Below are positions 55,944-64,000 of a stretch of 64,000 bases of DNA, one piece after another. The DNA comes from Devosia submarina (lineage in GTDB: Bacteria; Pseudomonadota; Alphaproteobacteria; Rhizobiales; Devosiaceae), in contig NZ_PYWB01000004.1 of the NCBI RefSeq assembly GCF_003056345.1, positions 62,001 through 126,000 on the forward strand, read 5' to 3'. The number at the start of each line of letters is the position of its first letter. Within the stretch, counting starts at the first letter, position 1. The notes under the pieces are model-generated. The model made no database searches and had not been told where the DNA came from. It saw only the letters and a list, made by a program, of their open reading frames with translations. The position numbers and the translations under genes are program-made.

Positions 55944-58553
55944 GTGAGCGGTGAACGCTACAACCCGCGTGAAATGGAACGCAAATGGCAGCAAGTCTGG
56001 GCCGACGCCCAGAGCTTCGTAACGCGGAACGACGATCCGCGCGAGCCATACTACGTCCTTGAGATGTTCCCCTACCCTTCGGGCCGCATCCATATGGGCC
56101 ATGTGCGCAACTACGCCATGGGTGATGTGGTGGCCCGCTATCATCGCGCCAAGGGCCACAATGTGCTTCACCCCATGGGGTGGGATGCCTTCGGCCTGCC
56201 GGCGGAAAATGCCGCCATTGAGCGCAAGACGCATCCGGGCACCTGGACGCGCCAGAACATCGAGGCCATGAAGGCGCAGCTTCAGTCCATGGGCCTGTCC
56301 ATCGACTGGTCGCGCGAAATCGCCACCTGCGAGCCGGAATACTACCGGCATCAGCAGGCCATGTTCATTGACATGATGGAAGCCGGCCTCGTTACCCGCA
56401 AGCAGTCCAAAGTCAATTGGGACCCGGTCGACATGACTGTCCTTGCCAATGAGCAGGTGATCGATGGGCGCGGTTGGCGCTCAGGCGCTCTGGTGGAACA
56501 GCGCGACCTGACGCAATGGTTCTTCAAGATTTCCGACATGGCCGAAGAACTTCTCGAAGGCCTGGATGGGCTCACCGAATGGCCCGAAAAAGTGCGGACC
56601 ATGCAGCGCAACTGGATCGGCAAGAGCCAGGGCCTTGCATTTGAGTTCGGCCTCAAGGGTGCGCCCGAGGGGTTCAGCACCCTGCCCGTCTATACTACTC
56701 GTGCCGACACGATGCGCGGGCCCACCTTTGCCGCCATTGCAGCAGACCATCCGCTCGCCAAGGCATTGGGCGAGGCTAACCCGGCGATTGCCGAATTTAA
56801 TGCGCAATGCATGCGCATGGGCACGTCGGAAGCCGCGATCGAGCAGGCCGAAAAGCTGGGCTATGACACGGGCATTCGCGTGACGCATCCAGCCGACCCC
56901 AGCTGGGAGCTGCCGCTCTTTATCGCCAATTTCGTCCTCATGGAATACGGCACGGGCGCCATTATTGGTTGCCCCGCGCACGATCAGCGCGACCTCGATT
57001 TTGCCCGGAAATACGGTCTGCCCGTCATTGACGTCTTTAAGCCGCTCGACAGTGACGAGCCGGTGGGCGATGAGGCCTTTGTGCCAACCAAAACGCAAAA
57101 GGTGCGCTATGTGCAATGGTTCGGGGAACCTGGCACGGAGATCACCTGCCAGGAGGCCATGGACCAAACCCTGGCTCTGTTTGAAAAGAACGGCTGGGGC
57201 AAGGCACAGACACAATATCGCCTGCGTGATTGGGGCGTGTCCCGCCAGCGTTATTGGGGCTGCCCCATACCGGTGATCCATTGCGAGGTCTGCGGCACCA
57301 TTCCCGTGCCCAAAAAGGATCTGCCCGTCGTACTGCCGCAGGATGTGACCTTCGACAAGCCGGGCAATGCGCTTGATCATCACCCCAGCTGGAAGCACGT
57401 GCATTGCCCGCAATGCGGCGCCAATGCGCGGCGTGAAACCGACACCATGGACACCTTTGTGGATTCGTCCTGGTATTTCGCGCGGTTTACCTCGCCTCAG
57501 GCGGAAACGCCGACCGAGCCGGCGGTGGCCAACAAATGGCTGCCGGTGGATCAGTATATCGGCGGTGTGGAACATGCGATTTTGCACCTGCTTTATTCGC
57601 GCTACTTCACCCGCGCCATGAAGACCACGGGCCATGTGGGCCTCGATGAGCCTTTCAAGGGGCTCTTCACCCAGGGCATGGTGACGCACGAGACCTACAA
57701 GTCTCCTACTGGCGAATGGGTGGCTCCAGTCGATGTTGTGCTGGAAACCACGGGCGAAACGCGCCAGGCACGGCACCTGCGCTCGGGCGAGCCGATCACC
57801 ATCGGCTCGATCGAAAAGATGAGCAAATCCAAAAAGAACGTCGTCGACCCCGACGAGATCGTCGCCACCTATGGTGCCGATACTGCGCGGTGGTTCATGC
57901 TGTCGGACTCCCCGCCAGAACGCGATGTTCAGTGGACCGAAGCGGGCGTTGAAGGCGCCAGCCGCTTCCAGCAGCGCGTGTGGCGCCTGGTCAGCGAGAC
58001 GGTGGAGCTCATCCGGCAATCTGCCGCCATAGAGCGTCAGGAAAGTGATGCGGAAGCGATTGCCCTGCGCAAAATCGTCCATCGCGCCGTCCAAAATGTT
58101 GCCAATGACATTGAAGGGCTACGCTTCAACCGGGCCGTGGCACAAATCTATGAGTTGACCAATGCCCTGGTGCGTTCAGCAGGTCTTGTCGGCGCAGCTC
58201 CCGCAAGCCGGATCACTGCGCTCGAGGAAGGCATTGGCTGCCTTGTTCAGCTGATCGCGCCCAAGATGCCCCATTTGGCGGAAACCTGCTGGGAAGCGCT
58301 GGGCAAGACGGGGCTCGTAGCCGATGCGCCCTGGCCGGAGGTCGATCCTGCCATGCTGGTGGATGACGAGGTGACACTGCCTATCCAGATCAACGGCAAG
58401 CGCCGTGGCGAACTGACAGTGCCCAAGGGGCTCAGCAGCAGCGAGGTTGAACAGCGCGTCTTGTCGCTGGAGGAAATTACCCGCATTCTGGACGGCAAGG
58501 CACCCAAGAAGATCGTTGTGGTGCCAGACAGGATCGTCAATGTCGTGGTTTAA
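55944..58553 (+). CDS. leuS: leucyl-tRNA synthetase
   Basis: An 869-residue class I synthetase. It has the HIGH motif as HMGH in [14 protein letters not shown] (about 43-56), CP1 editing domain (about 220-420; [16 protein letters not shown]), zinc-like CxxC pairs (CEVCGT, CPQCGA) and KMSKS in [13 protein letters not shown]. The GTG at 55944 has AAGGA eight bases upstream. lptE overlaps its end by 14 bases. Confidence 0.96.
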   Translation: MSGERYNPREMERKWQQVWADAQSFVTRNDDPREPYYVLEMFPYPSGRIHMGHVRNYAMGDVVARYHRAKGHNVLHPMGWDAFGLPAENAAIERKTHPGTWTRQNIEAMKAQLQSMGLSIDWSREIATCEPEYYRHQQAMFIDMMEAGLVTRKQSKVNWDPVDMTVLANEQVIDGRGWRSGALVEQRDLTQWFFKISDMAEELLEGLDGLTEWPEKVRTMQRNWIGKSQGLAFEFGLKGAPEGFSTLPVYTTRADTMRGPTFAAIAADHPLAKALGEANPAIAEFNAQCMRMGTSEAAIEQAEKLGYDTGIRVTHPADPSWELPLFIANFVLMEYGTGAIIGCPAHDQRDLDFARKYGLPVIDVFKPLDSDEPVGDEAFVPTKTQKVRYVQWFGEPGTEITCQEAMDQTLALFEKNGWGKAQTQYRLRDWGVSRQRYWGCPIPVIHCEVCGTIPVPKKDLPVVLPQDVTFDKPGNALDHHPSWKHVHCPQCGANARRETDTMDTFVDSSWYFARFTSPQAETPTEPAVANKWLPVDQYIGGVEHAILHLLYSRYFTRAMKTTGHVGLDEPFKGLFTQGMVTHETYKSPTGEWVAPVDVVLETTGETRQARHLRSGEPITIGSIEKMSKSKKNVVDPDEIVATYGADTARWFMLSDSPPERDVQWTEAGVEGASRFQQRVWRLVSETVELIRQSAAIERQESDAEAIALRKIVHRAVQNVANDIEGLRFNRAVAQIYELTNALVRSAGLVGAAPASRITALEEGIGCLVQLIAPKMPHLAETCWEALGKTGLVADAPWPEVDPAMLVDDEVTLPIQINGKRRGELTVPKGLSSSEVEQRVLSLEEITRILDGKAPKKIVVVPDRIVNVVV

Positions 58554-59046
58554 CAAGCCTCTCAAGCTCTTGCTTGTCGCTGGAATAATTGGCTCTGCAG
58601 CCGCATTGAGCGGGTGCAGTTTCTCGCCGGTCTACAGCAGCGCTGCGGTGTCTCAAGGCACCCTGGCGCTGGCCTATGCCAAGCCTAATAGCCGGCTGGA
58701 ACAGATCGTTTATCAGGAGCTGTCTCTTCGGCTTGGGCCAACGGATAGCGAAGCAGCTCCTTTGGCGTCCGTATCCATTTCTCCAGCGATCAGGGAGATG
58801 ACTCTTTCGCGCACAGATAACCCGAACAGAGCCATGGAAGCGGCTGTAACGGCGACGCTCACCGTGACGCCACGCGACGGCAGCGGTGGCGCAGTGCAGA
58901 CCTATACCCGACGCGCAACGGCTCAATACACGCGCAATGATCAGGTTCTGGCTGAACGGAGTGCTCAGGAAGAGGCACTTGAGAGAGCAGCAAAAGCTGC
59001 GGCAGAATCACTGCGTGTCGCAGTTTTGGCGAGCGCCAGCCGTTAA
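58540..59046 (+). CDS. lptE: LPS assembly lipoprotein LptE
   Basis: A 168-residue lipoprotein with a lipobox ALSGC at residue 23-27, then FSPVYSS. It plugs the LptD barrel at the outer membrane. The leuS-lptE-holA order matches many proteobacteria and supports the assignment, since LptE sequences are poorly conserved. The ATG lies within the last codons of leuS, and the stop shares a base with holA. Confidence 0.88.
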   Translation: MSWFNKPLKLLLVAGIIGSAAALSGCSFSPVYSSAAVSQGTLALAYAKPNSRLEQIVYQELSLRLGPTDSEAAPLASVSISPAIREMTLSRTDNPNRAMEAAVTATLTVTPRDGSGGAVQTYTRRATAQYTRNDQVLAERSAQEEALERAAKAAAESLRVAVLASASR

Positions 59047-60068
59047 TGGCGGCGCTCAAGGCGCATGAAGTTGCGCGTTTCCTTGCTCGTCCTGATATCT
59101 CGGAAGGCATTTTTCTCGCCTATGGCCCGGACGCTGGCTTGGTGCGTGAAACAGCACAGCGCCTGATCCGCAAGCTCACCGAAGATGATCCTCAATCTGC
59201 CAACATCGTGGTCCTGGAAGGCGCCGAGTTAGACGCCGATCCTTCCCTGCTCGCAGTCGAAGCTAAAACAATATCCCTGTTCGGTGGAAAACGCATTGTG
59301 CGGGTACGGGGAGCCGGCAAATCCCTCGTAATGACCCTGACCGAGCTGCGGGATGATCCAGGAGGCGCAGCTATCATCCTCGAATCCGGCAATCTGACAC
59401 CCAAGGATGCCCTACGGGCGCTAGTGGAAGCTGCAAGATGGGGCCGCGCCCTGCCCTGCTATCCCGATAGTGATGAGACGCTCCAAGCGTTGATCCGTGA
59501 AACATTCAACCAGCACGGTATCCGGATCGATGGCGATGTTGTCACCCTGTTGCGTGAAATCTTGGGAAATGACCGGGAAATCACCCGGCGCGAGCTGGAA
59601 AAGCTTTGCCTTTATGCTGCCGAGAGCAAACAGCTGACACGCGAGGATGTGCTCCTCCTCTGTGCAGATAACGGTATGCTGGTGATCGATGCCATCCTTG
59701 ACGCTGTGGCGGGTGGCAATGCGGAGCGGCTGGAAATGGCGCTCAACCGTGCATTGTCATCGGCCGTGGATATTCAGCGCATTCTCGCGCTGTGCGTCAT
59801 CCACTTCAGCAATCTCAGGCGCTGGCGAGCAGAGGTGGACACGGGCAAAAGCCCGCGTGCTGTTTTGGATGGGCAAAGACCCAAGCCGCATTTCTCGCGT
59901 ATAGGTTCACTCGAGCAGCAATTGCGGCTGTGGAGCGATAAAGCCCTTTCTACGGCAACGGAGCGACTATTACAGGCAACAGTGGAAACCCGCCGTCGGC
60001 CTGGCTTGGCAGAAGCGGGCCTGCGGCGGGCCCTGCTCGGCATCTGTATGATCGCCGCAACCCATTAG
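59046..60068 (+). CDS. holA: DNA polymerase III delta subunit
   Basis: The clamp-opening subunit of the clamp loader. The 340-residue product has the delta N-terminal region (FLAYGPDAGLVRETAQRL, SLFGGKRIVRVRG) and the helical C-terminus (FSRIGSLEQQLRLWS, ALLGICMIAATH). It overlaps the lptE stop by one base and is convergent with parB across 8 bases. Confidence 0.93.
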   Translation: MAALKAHEVARFLARPDISEGIFLAYGPDAGLVRETAQRLIRKLTEDDPQSANIVVLEGAELDADPSLLAVEAKTISLFGGKRIVRVRGAGKSLVMTLTELRDDPGGAAIILESGNLTPKDALRALVEAARWGRALPCYPDSDETLQALIRETFNQHGIRIDGDVVTLLREILGNDREITRRELEKLCLYAAESKQLTREDVLLLCADNGMLVIDAILDAVAGGNAERLEMALNRALSSAVDIQRILALCVIHFSNLRRWRAEVDTGKSPRAVLDGQRPKPHFSRIGSLEQQLRLWSDKALSTATERLLQATVETRRRPGLAEAGLRRALLGICMIAATH

Positions 60069-60076
60069 GCAGAGGT

Positions 60077-60949
60077 TCAGTTGGCCTGCCCAGTAAGCTT
60101 GAGGCAAATGCTGTCAAGTTGCTCAAGGGTCTTGTAGCGGATCTCCAGCTTGCCGCCGCGTTCGCTATGAGCCAGGATCACCGACAAGCCTAGTGCATCG
60201 GAAAGCCGCCGTTCCAGCGCGACCGTATCAGAATCGCGCGATGCAGGTGCCTCGGCTGCCTTTTTCTTGGTGGGATTGTCGCGCTGCTGGCTCAGGGCTT
60301 CTGCATCGCGCACGGACAAGCCGCCGGCGACGATCTGGCGGGCCAAACCTGCCGGATCTTCGGCTGTGATCAGGGTACGCGCGTGCCCGGCTGTCAAGGC
60401 GCCGCTCGACACCATGTCGCGAACGTCTTCGGGCAATTTCAGCAGGCGTAGGGTATTGGCGACATGCGAGCGGCTCTTGCCGATGACTTGCGCTAGATCC
60501 TGTTGGGTATAGTCAAATTGCTCGATCAGTTGACCATAACCCATTGCCTCTTCAAGAGGATTAAGATCGGCACGCTGGACGTTTTCGATAATGGCGAGTT
60601 CAAGCGCTTCCTTGTCATCGACCTCGCGCACAATAACGGGCACTTCGTGGAGCCCTGCTCTTTGCGCAGCGCGCCAGCGACGCTCGCCAGCGATGATCTC
60701 AAAGATATGCGGGTCTTCGCTTGGACGTACCAGCAAGGGCTGCATGATGCCCTTTTCGCGGATGGAATTGGTGAGTTCTTCCAATTGGTCCGCATTAAAG
60801 GTGCGCCGGGGATTGGAGCGGTTGCCGATAATAAAGTCGACGGGCAGTTTCTTGACACCGCTGTCGGTTACCCGAGCGCTTTCAAGGGTCGCCATGTCAC
60901 CAATCAGTGCTGCAAGGCCCCTGCCCAGTCGTGTTGGTCTCTCGTTCAT
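60077..60949 (-). CDS. parB: chromosome partitioning protein ParB
   Basis: A 290-residue CTP-dependent clamp. It has LGRGLAALIGD at the N-terminus, CTP-binding GERRWRAAQRAG (about 87-98), the helix-turn-helix TQQDLAQVIGKSRSHVANTL (about 150-169) and a C-terminal dimerisation domain. It loads at parS, of which a perfect copy lies in rsmG 1.4 kb away. Downstream of parA by 9 bases. Confidence 0.97.
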   Translation of the reverse strand: MNERPTRLGRGLAALIGDMATLESARVTDSGVKKLPVDFIIGNRSNPRRTFNADQLEELTNSIREKGIMQPLLVRPSEDPHIFEIIAGERRWRAAQRAGLHEVPVIVREVDDKEALELAIIENVQRADLNPLEEAMGYGQLIEQFDYTQQDLAQVIGKSRSHVANTLRLLKLPEDVRDMVSSGALTAGHARTLITAEDPAGLARQIVAGGLSVRDAEALSQQRDNPTKKKAAEAPASRDSDTVALERRLSDALGLSVILAHSERGGKLEIRYKTLEQLDSICLKLTGQAN

Positions 60950-60958
60950 GGTGCCCTC

Positions 60959-61759
60959 CTATGCGGCGTTCAACTGCCGCTCGCGGCGGATAACTTCGGT
61001 GGCAAGGCGCAGATAGGCCTGGCTGCCGGCACATTTCAGATCATACAGCAGGGCCGGCTTGCCGTATGATGGCGCTTCGCTCAGCCGAACATTGCGGGGA
61101 ATAACAGTGTCGTAAACTAGTGAGCCCATCTCGCTGCGCACGTCCTGCAAGACCTGTTCGCTAAGATTGTTGCGCTTGTCGAACATGGTCATCACTACGC
61201 CCTGGATCGAAAGGCGTGGATTAAGTGTCGAGCGGATTTGCTCAATAGTTTGAAGAAGTTGGCTAAGACCTTCCAGAGCAAAGAACTCGCATTGAAGTGG
61301 CACGAGAACCGCGTCGGCAGCAACCAGCGAGTTTACGGTAAGAAGGTTCAGCGAAGGCGGACAATCGATCAGGATGTAGCTCACATCCTTGTCGTTGATC
61401 GTCAGTTCACTGAGTTGTTTGAAGGCATTGCGCAGGCGAAATGCCCGGTCCGCCTGGCCAGCGATCGTGAGCTCTACGCCCAGCAAATCCATGGTGGACG
61501 GGACGACTGCGACGTTGGGAACGCTGGTCATGATGGCCGCTTCCGCAACTGTGGCGTCGCCAACGAGGAGGTCGTAGGAGGAGACGTCGCGATCGGTGCG
61601 GGAGATGCCGAGACCCGTGGAAGCGTTGCCTTGGGGGTCCAGGTCGACGATGAGCACGCGTTCGCCAATGGCGGCCAGGGCGGTTGCCAGATTGATCGCT
61701 GTGGTGGTCTTACCCACGCCGCCTTTTTGATTGGCCAGGGTCAGGATACGGGGCGCCAA
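60959..61759 (-). CDS. parA: chromosome partitioning ATPase ParA
   Basis: A 266-residue deviant Walker ATPase. It has NQKGGVGKTTTAIN at the start, DLDPQGNASTG and YILIDCPPSLNLL. The start is taken as the TTG at 61759, which has GGAGG five bases upstream; a TTG four codons earlier lies inside that ribosome site. It works with ParB to move the origin region. Confidence 0.96.
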   Translation of the reverse strand: MAPRILTLANQKGGVGKTTTAINLATALAAIGERVLIVDLDPQGNASTGLGISRTDRDVSSYDLLVGDATVAEAAIMTSVPNVAVVPSTMDLLGVELTIAGQADRAFRLRNAFKQLSELTINDKDVSYILIDCPPSLNLLTVNSLVAADAVLVPLQCEFFALEGLSQLLQTIEQIRSTLNPRLSIQGVVMTMFDKRNNLSEQVLQDVRSEMGSLVYDTVIPRNVRLSEAPSYGKPALLYDLKCAGSQAYLRLATEVIRRERQLNAA

Positions 61760-61773
61760 TTTGGCCTCCAACG

Positions 61774-62421
61774 CTAAGCTTTTATTTTCGCACGCAAATC
61801 TGTGAGCGTGAGAAGAACACCGAGCGGATCAGTGTCGCTCTTGGTTAATAGCACGTTGAAGTCCCAGGACGGAACTGTTTCTGCAAGTTCCTCAACATGT
61901 TCCCGCCCTTTGTGAAGGATGGCGCGGGTTTGTGGGGCGAAAAAGGGTGCCATCCAGGAGCAAAGCTGGGGCAGGCTGGCGAGAGCGCGGGAGGTGATGA
62001 CGTCCGGCCTGGGCACCGATTCGGGTAGCATATGGTCGCTTCGCGTTAGCAGACTGTTAGCATTGAGCTTCACTTCCCGGGCGACTGTGCGCAGGAAGCT
62101 CACCTTTCGGCTAATTGGCTCGACAAGGGTGAAATGGTGTTTCTCACCCTTGAGCGCGATAGCAAGAGGGAGCGCGGGAAAGCCGCCGCCGCTGCCGAAA
62201 TCGAGGAACTCGCGGTCGCTTGGTTTCAAGAGGCGAAGCACTTGAAGACTGTCGACGAAGTGACGCGTCCAGAGATGGTCGAGTGTTTCACGTGAAACAA
62301 GATTCTGCACCGGCTGCCATTTACGCAGCAGTTGAGCATAGGTTTCCAGATCTGCGTAAACTTCATCCAGGGAACGGGTGAAGTATTGCTCATAGGGCGC
62401 AAGAAGCGCCTTGTTCTCCAT
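61774..62421 (-). CDS. rsmG: 16S rRNA (guanine527-N7)-methyltransferase
   Basis: A 215-residue SAM methyltransferase with LDFGSGGGFPALPLAI (about 73-88) and SRALASLPQLCSW. The ATG overlaps the mnmG stop. A perfect parS site (62284-62299) lies within its coding sequence. Confidence 0.95.
   Translation of the reverse strand: MENKALLAPYEQYFTRSLDEVYADLETYAQLLRKWQPVQNLVSRETLDHLWTRHFVDSLQVLRLLKPSDREFLDFGSGGGFPALPLAIALKGEKHHFTLVEPISRKVSFLRTVAREVKLNANSLLTRSDHMLPESVPRPDVITSRALASLPQLCSWMAPFFAPQTRAILHKGREHVEELAETVPSWDFNVLLTKSDTDPLGVLLTLTDLRAKIKA
62284..62299. promoter_or_regulatory. parS centromere site
   Basis: TGTTTCACGTGAAACA is a perfect 16-bp palindrome identical to the bacterial parS consensus. 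It is embedded in rsmG, close to parAB, as in many chromosomes. Confidence 0.95.
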
Positions 62422-64000
62422 CAACTCGCCTCTTGCAGCTGATGCTGGCCTTTGCGGATAACGGCGAGCAACAATGTGATAGCTGCCGGCGTCATTCCAT
62501 CCAGCGCTTGTGCTTGGGCAATCGTTTGCGGGCGCGCCGTAGCAAGCTTGTTGCGCAGTTCCATGGACAAGCCAGGAACCGACGCATAATCCAGAGTGTC
62601 AGGAATGGATTTTTGCTCGTCCCGTCGCACAGCATCGATGTCGCTCTGCTGACGATCAAGATAAACAGCATATTGAGCGTCCACAGTGAGTTGCTCAAGA
62701 ATAGATGGATCAATCTCCAAGATCTCAGGCCAGAGCCGCGCTGCATCCTCAACGGTCACATTGGGATAGGACAGAAGATCAAAAGCGGAGCGCATCTTGC
62801 CATCTTGATTGATGCTAAGCCCTGCAGCTCGCGCCCCAGTGGGAGAGATGGTCAGAGTCTTGAGGAGATCGCGGCCGGACTGGAGATTCGATTGCTTGGC
62901 GGCAAACAAATCCTTGCGAATTTCACCCACCAAGCCTTTGCTGATCCCGATGGGAGACAGGCGTTGATCGGCATTGTCGGCGCGGAGGTGGAGGCGGAAC
63001 TCGGCACGTGAGGTAAACATGCGATAGGGCTCAGACACGCCCCGAGTGACGAGGTCATCCACCATGACGCCAAGATAGCTTTCGGTGCGGGATAGTACCA
63101 TAGGGTCCTCGCCCATAGCAGCAACTGCTGCATTCGCGCCGGCGAGAAGGCCCTGAGCACCAGCTTCTTCATAGCCCGTGGTGCCGTTGATCTGTCCCGC
63201 AAGGTAGAGGCCTGGCTGCCGCTTTACCTCCAAAGTGGGTCGAAGTTCACGTGGATCAACATAGTCATATTCTATGGCGTAACCCGGACGGATAATCCGC
63301 ACATTCTCAAGACCCGGCATGGAGCGAAGAAAGGCTTCCTGAACGTCGGCGGGCAGGGACGTGGAGAGCCCGTTTGGGTAAACGGTATTGTCGTCCAGCC
63401 CTTCGGGCTCGAGGAAGATCTGATGACTATCCCTATCAGCGAAACGAACGACCTTATCTTCGATAGAAGGGCAATAGCGCGGGCCACGGCTCTGGATGCG
63501 GCCGGAGTACATGGCGGAGCGGTGAAGATTCTCCGTGATGATCCGGTGCGTATCCGCAGTCGTGCGCGTAATATGGCAGTTGATCTGCGGCGCAGTGATT
63601 TCACGCGTCAGAGCCGAAAAGGGCTCTGGTGGGGTGTCGCCAGGCTGTGCTTCGAGATTGCTGTAGTCGATGGAATTAGCGTCGAGCCGAGCAGGGGTGC
63701 CGGTCTTCAAACGACCGAGTTGAAGACCAAGGCTTTCGAGACGCGTGGAGAGACCGAGAACTGGTTTCTCACCAACTCGGCCGGCTGGGATCGTTTCCTC
63801 TCCGCGATGGATCAAGCCACGAAGGAATGTACCAGTGGTCAGAACTACGGCTTTGGTCCCGTAGAATGTACCATCAAGTAAACGGACACCGGAGACTGTT
63901 CCATTGGAGGTGACGATGTCGTCAACTTCACCTTCGATGATATCGAGGCTTGGCTGGCCGAACAGCGTTTCTTGCATGGCTTGGCGGTAGAGTTTACGGT
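62421..64000 (-). CDS. mnmG: tRNA uridine-5-carboxymethylaminomethyl modification enzyme MnmG (partial)
   Basis: A FAD enzyme that, with MnmE, modifies U34 of tRNAs. About 526 C-terminal residues are present; the FAD-binding N-terminus lies beyond the right edge (the frame stays open to base 64000). Landmarks are [53 protein letters not shown] and the C-terminal helical domain ending QLQEAS. It heads the mnmG-rsmG-parA-parB series. Confidence 0.96.
   Translation of the reverse strand, partial: RKLYRQAMQETLFGQPSLDIIEGEVDDIVTSNGTVSGVRLLDGTFYGTKAVVLTTGTFLRGLIHRGEETIPAGRVGEKPVLGLSTRLESLGLQLGRLKTGTPARLDANSIDYSNLEAQPGDTPPEPFSALTREITAPQINCHITRTTADTHRIITENLHRSAMYSGRIQSRGPRYCPSIEDKVVRFADRDSHQIFLEPEGLDDNTVYPNGLSTSLPADVQEAFLRSMPGLENVRIIRPGYAIEYDYVDPRELRPTLEVKRQPGLYLAGQINGTTGYEEAGAQGLLAGANAAVAAMGEDPMVLSRTESYLGVMVDDLVTRGVSEPYRMFTSRAEFRLHLRADNADQRLSPIGISKGLVGEIRKDLFAAKQSNLQSGRDLLKTLTISPTGARAAGLSINQDGKMRSAFDLLSYPNVTVEDAARLWPEILEIDPSILEQLTVDAQYAVYLDRQQSDIDAVRRDEQKSIPDTLDYASVPGLSMELRNKLATARPQTIAQAQALDGMTPAAITLLLAVIRKGQHQLQEAS

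Overview
The window looks like a chromosomal segment of an alphaproteobacterium of the order Hyphomicrobiales, most like Devosia and its relatives. That placement is an inference from gene order and control sites, because no database search was possible. The supporting signals are a gpsA-tsaD//hemC-hemD-mitofilin-like-hemY block, an rsmB-heparinase-purH block, acnA beside a DUF1223 gene and ccmABCDG, and mnmG-rsmG-parA-parB with holA-lptE-leuS. Control sites also fit: an alphaproteobacterial SOS box (GAAC-N7-GAAC), a perfect CtrA site and a perfect parS. Base composition is high in G+C almost throughout. The mnmG/rsmG/parAB end suggests that the right edge lies near the chromosome origin and centromere.

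Layout. 0-6 kb: gpsA (partial) and tsaD on the minus strand, divergent from hemC, hemD, a mitofilin-like membrane protein and hemY; then tRNA-Thr(CGT). 6-12 kb: the SOS mutagenesis operon imuA-imuB-dnaE2 on the minus strand with its LexA box, facing a TerB-like gene. 12-18.3 kb: a secreted hypothetical protein, soluble pyrophosphatase ppa, a class C beta-lactamase-like serine hydrolase coupled to a chloramphenicol-phosphotransferase-like kinase, and the proton-pumping pyrophosphatase hppA. 18.3-27 kb: HWE histidine kinase, yggT, dedA, typA, a PAS-PAS-GGDEF-EAL protein with a CtrA site, argG divergent from a LysE/RhtB exporter, and a Pmp3-like peptide. 27-31 kb: a small HNH protein, rlmN, a 0.9 kb gene-free tract packed with inverted repeats, and two IalB-family paralogues. 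31-34.7 kb: thpR, Bax-inhibitor-1, a GNAT acetyltransferase, a DUF2794 gene, a candidate small RNA and a DUF1223 gene. 34.9-45 kb: acnA, ccmABCDG, a DUF1674 gene, htpX, rsmB and a heparinase II/III-like gene. 45-51.8 kb: purH, leuC, a minimal metallopeptidase, two small hypotheticals, rimM, trmD and rplS. 51.8-52.9 kb: a short tract of lower G+C with a degenerate in-frame copy of the rplS 3' end, a parS-like site and an HNH protein with an unknown C-terminal half. 52.9-64 kb: xthA, a lone cNMP-binding domain, a CenR-like regulator, yggS, leuS, lptE, holA, and parB-parA-rsmG-mnmG (partial).

Most of the window is core metabolism and housekeeping: haem synthesis and cytochrome c maturation, TCA (acnA), leucine, arginine and purine synthesis, translation, pyrophosphate energy use and chromosome segregation. 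Translational coupling by ATGA, GTGA or TTGA overlaps is very common, and several genes appear to start at TTG (hemC, rsmB, trmD, parA, the HNH gene after rlmN). The parts most worth a second look are the rplS-remnant/HNH tract, the intergenic RNA candidate at 33.8 kb, the structured region upstream of yggT, and the several families of intergenic inverted repeats.
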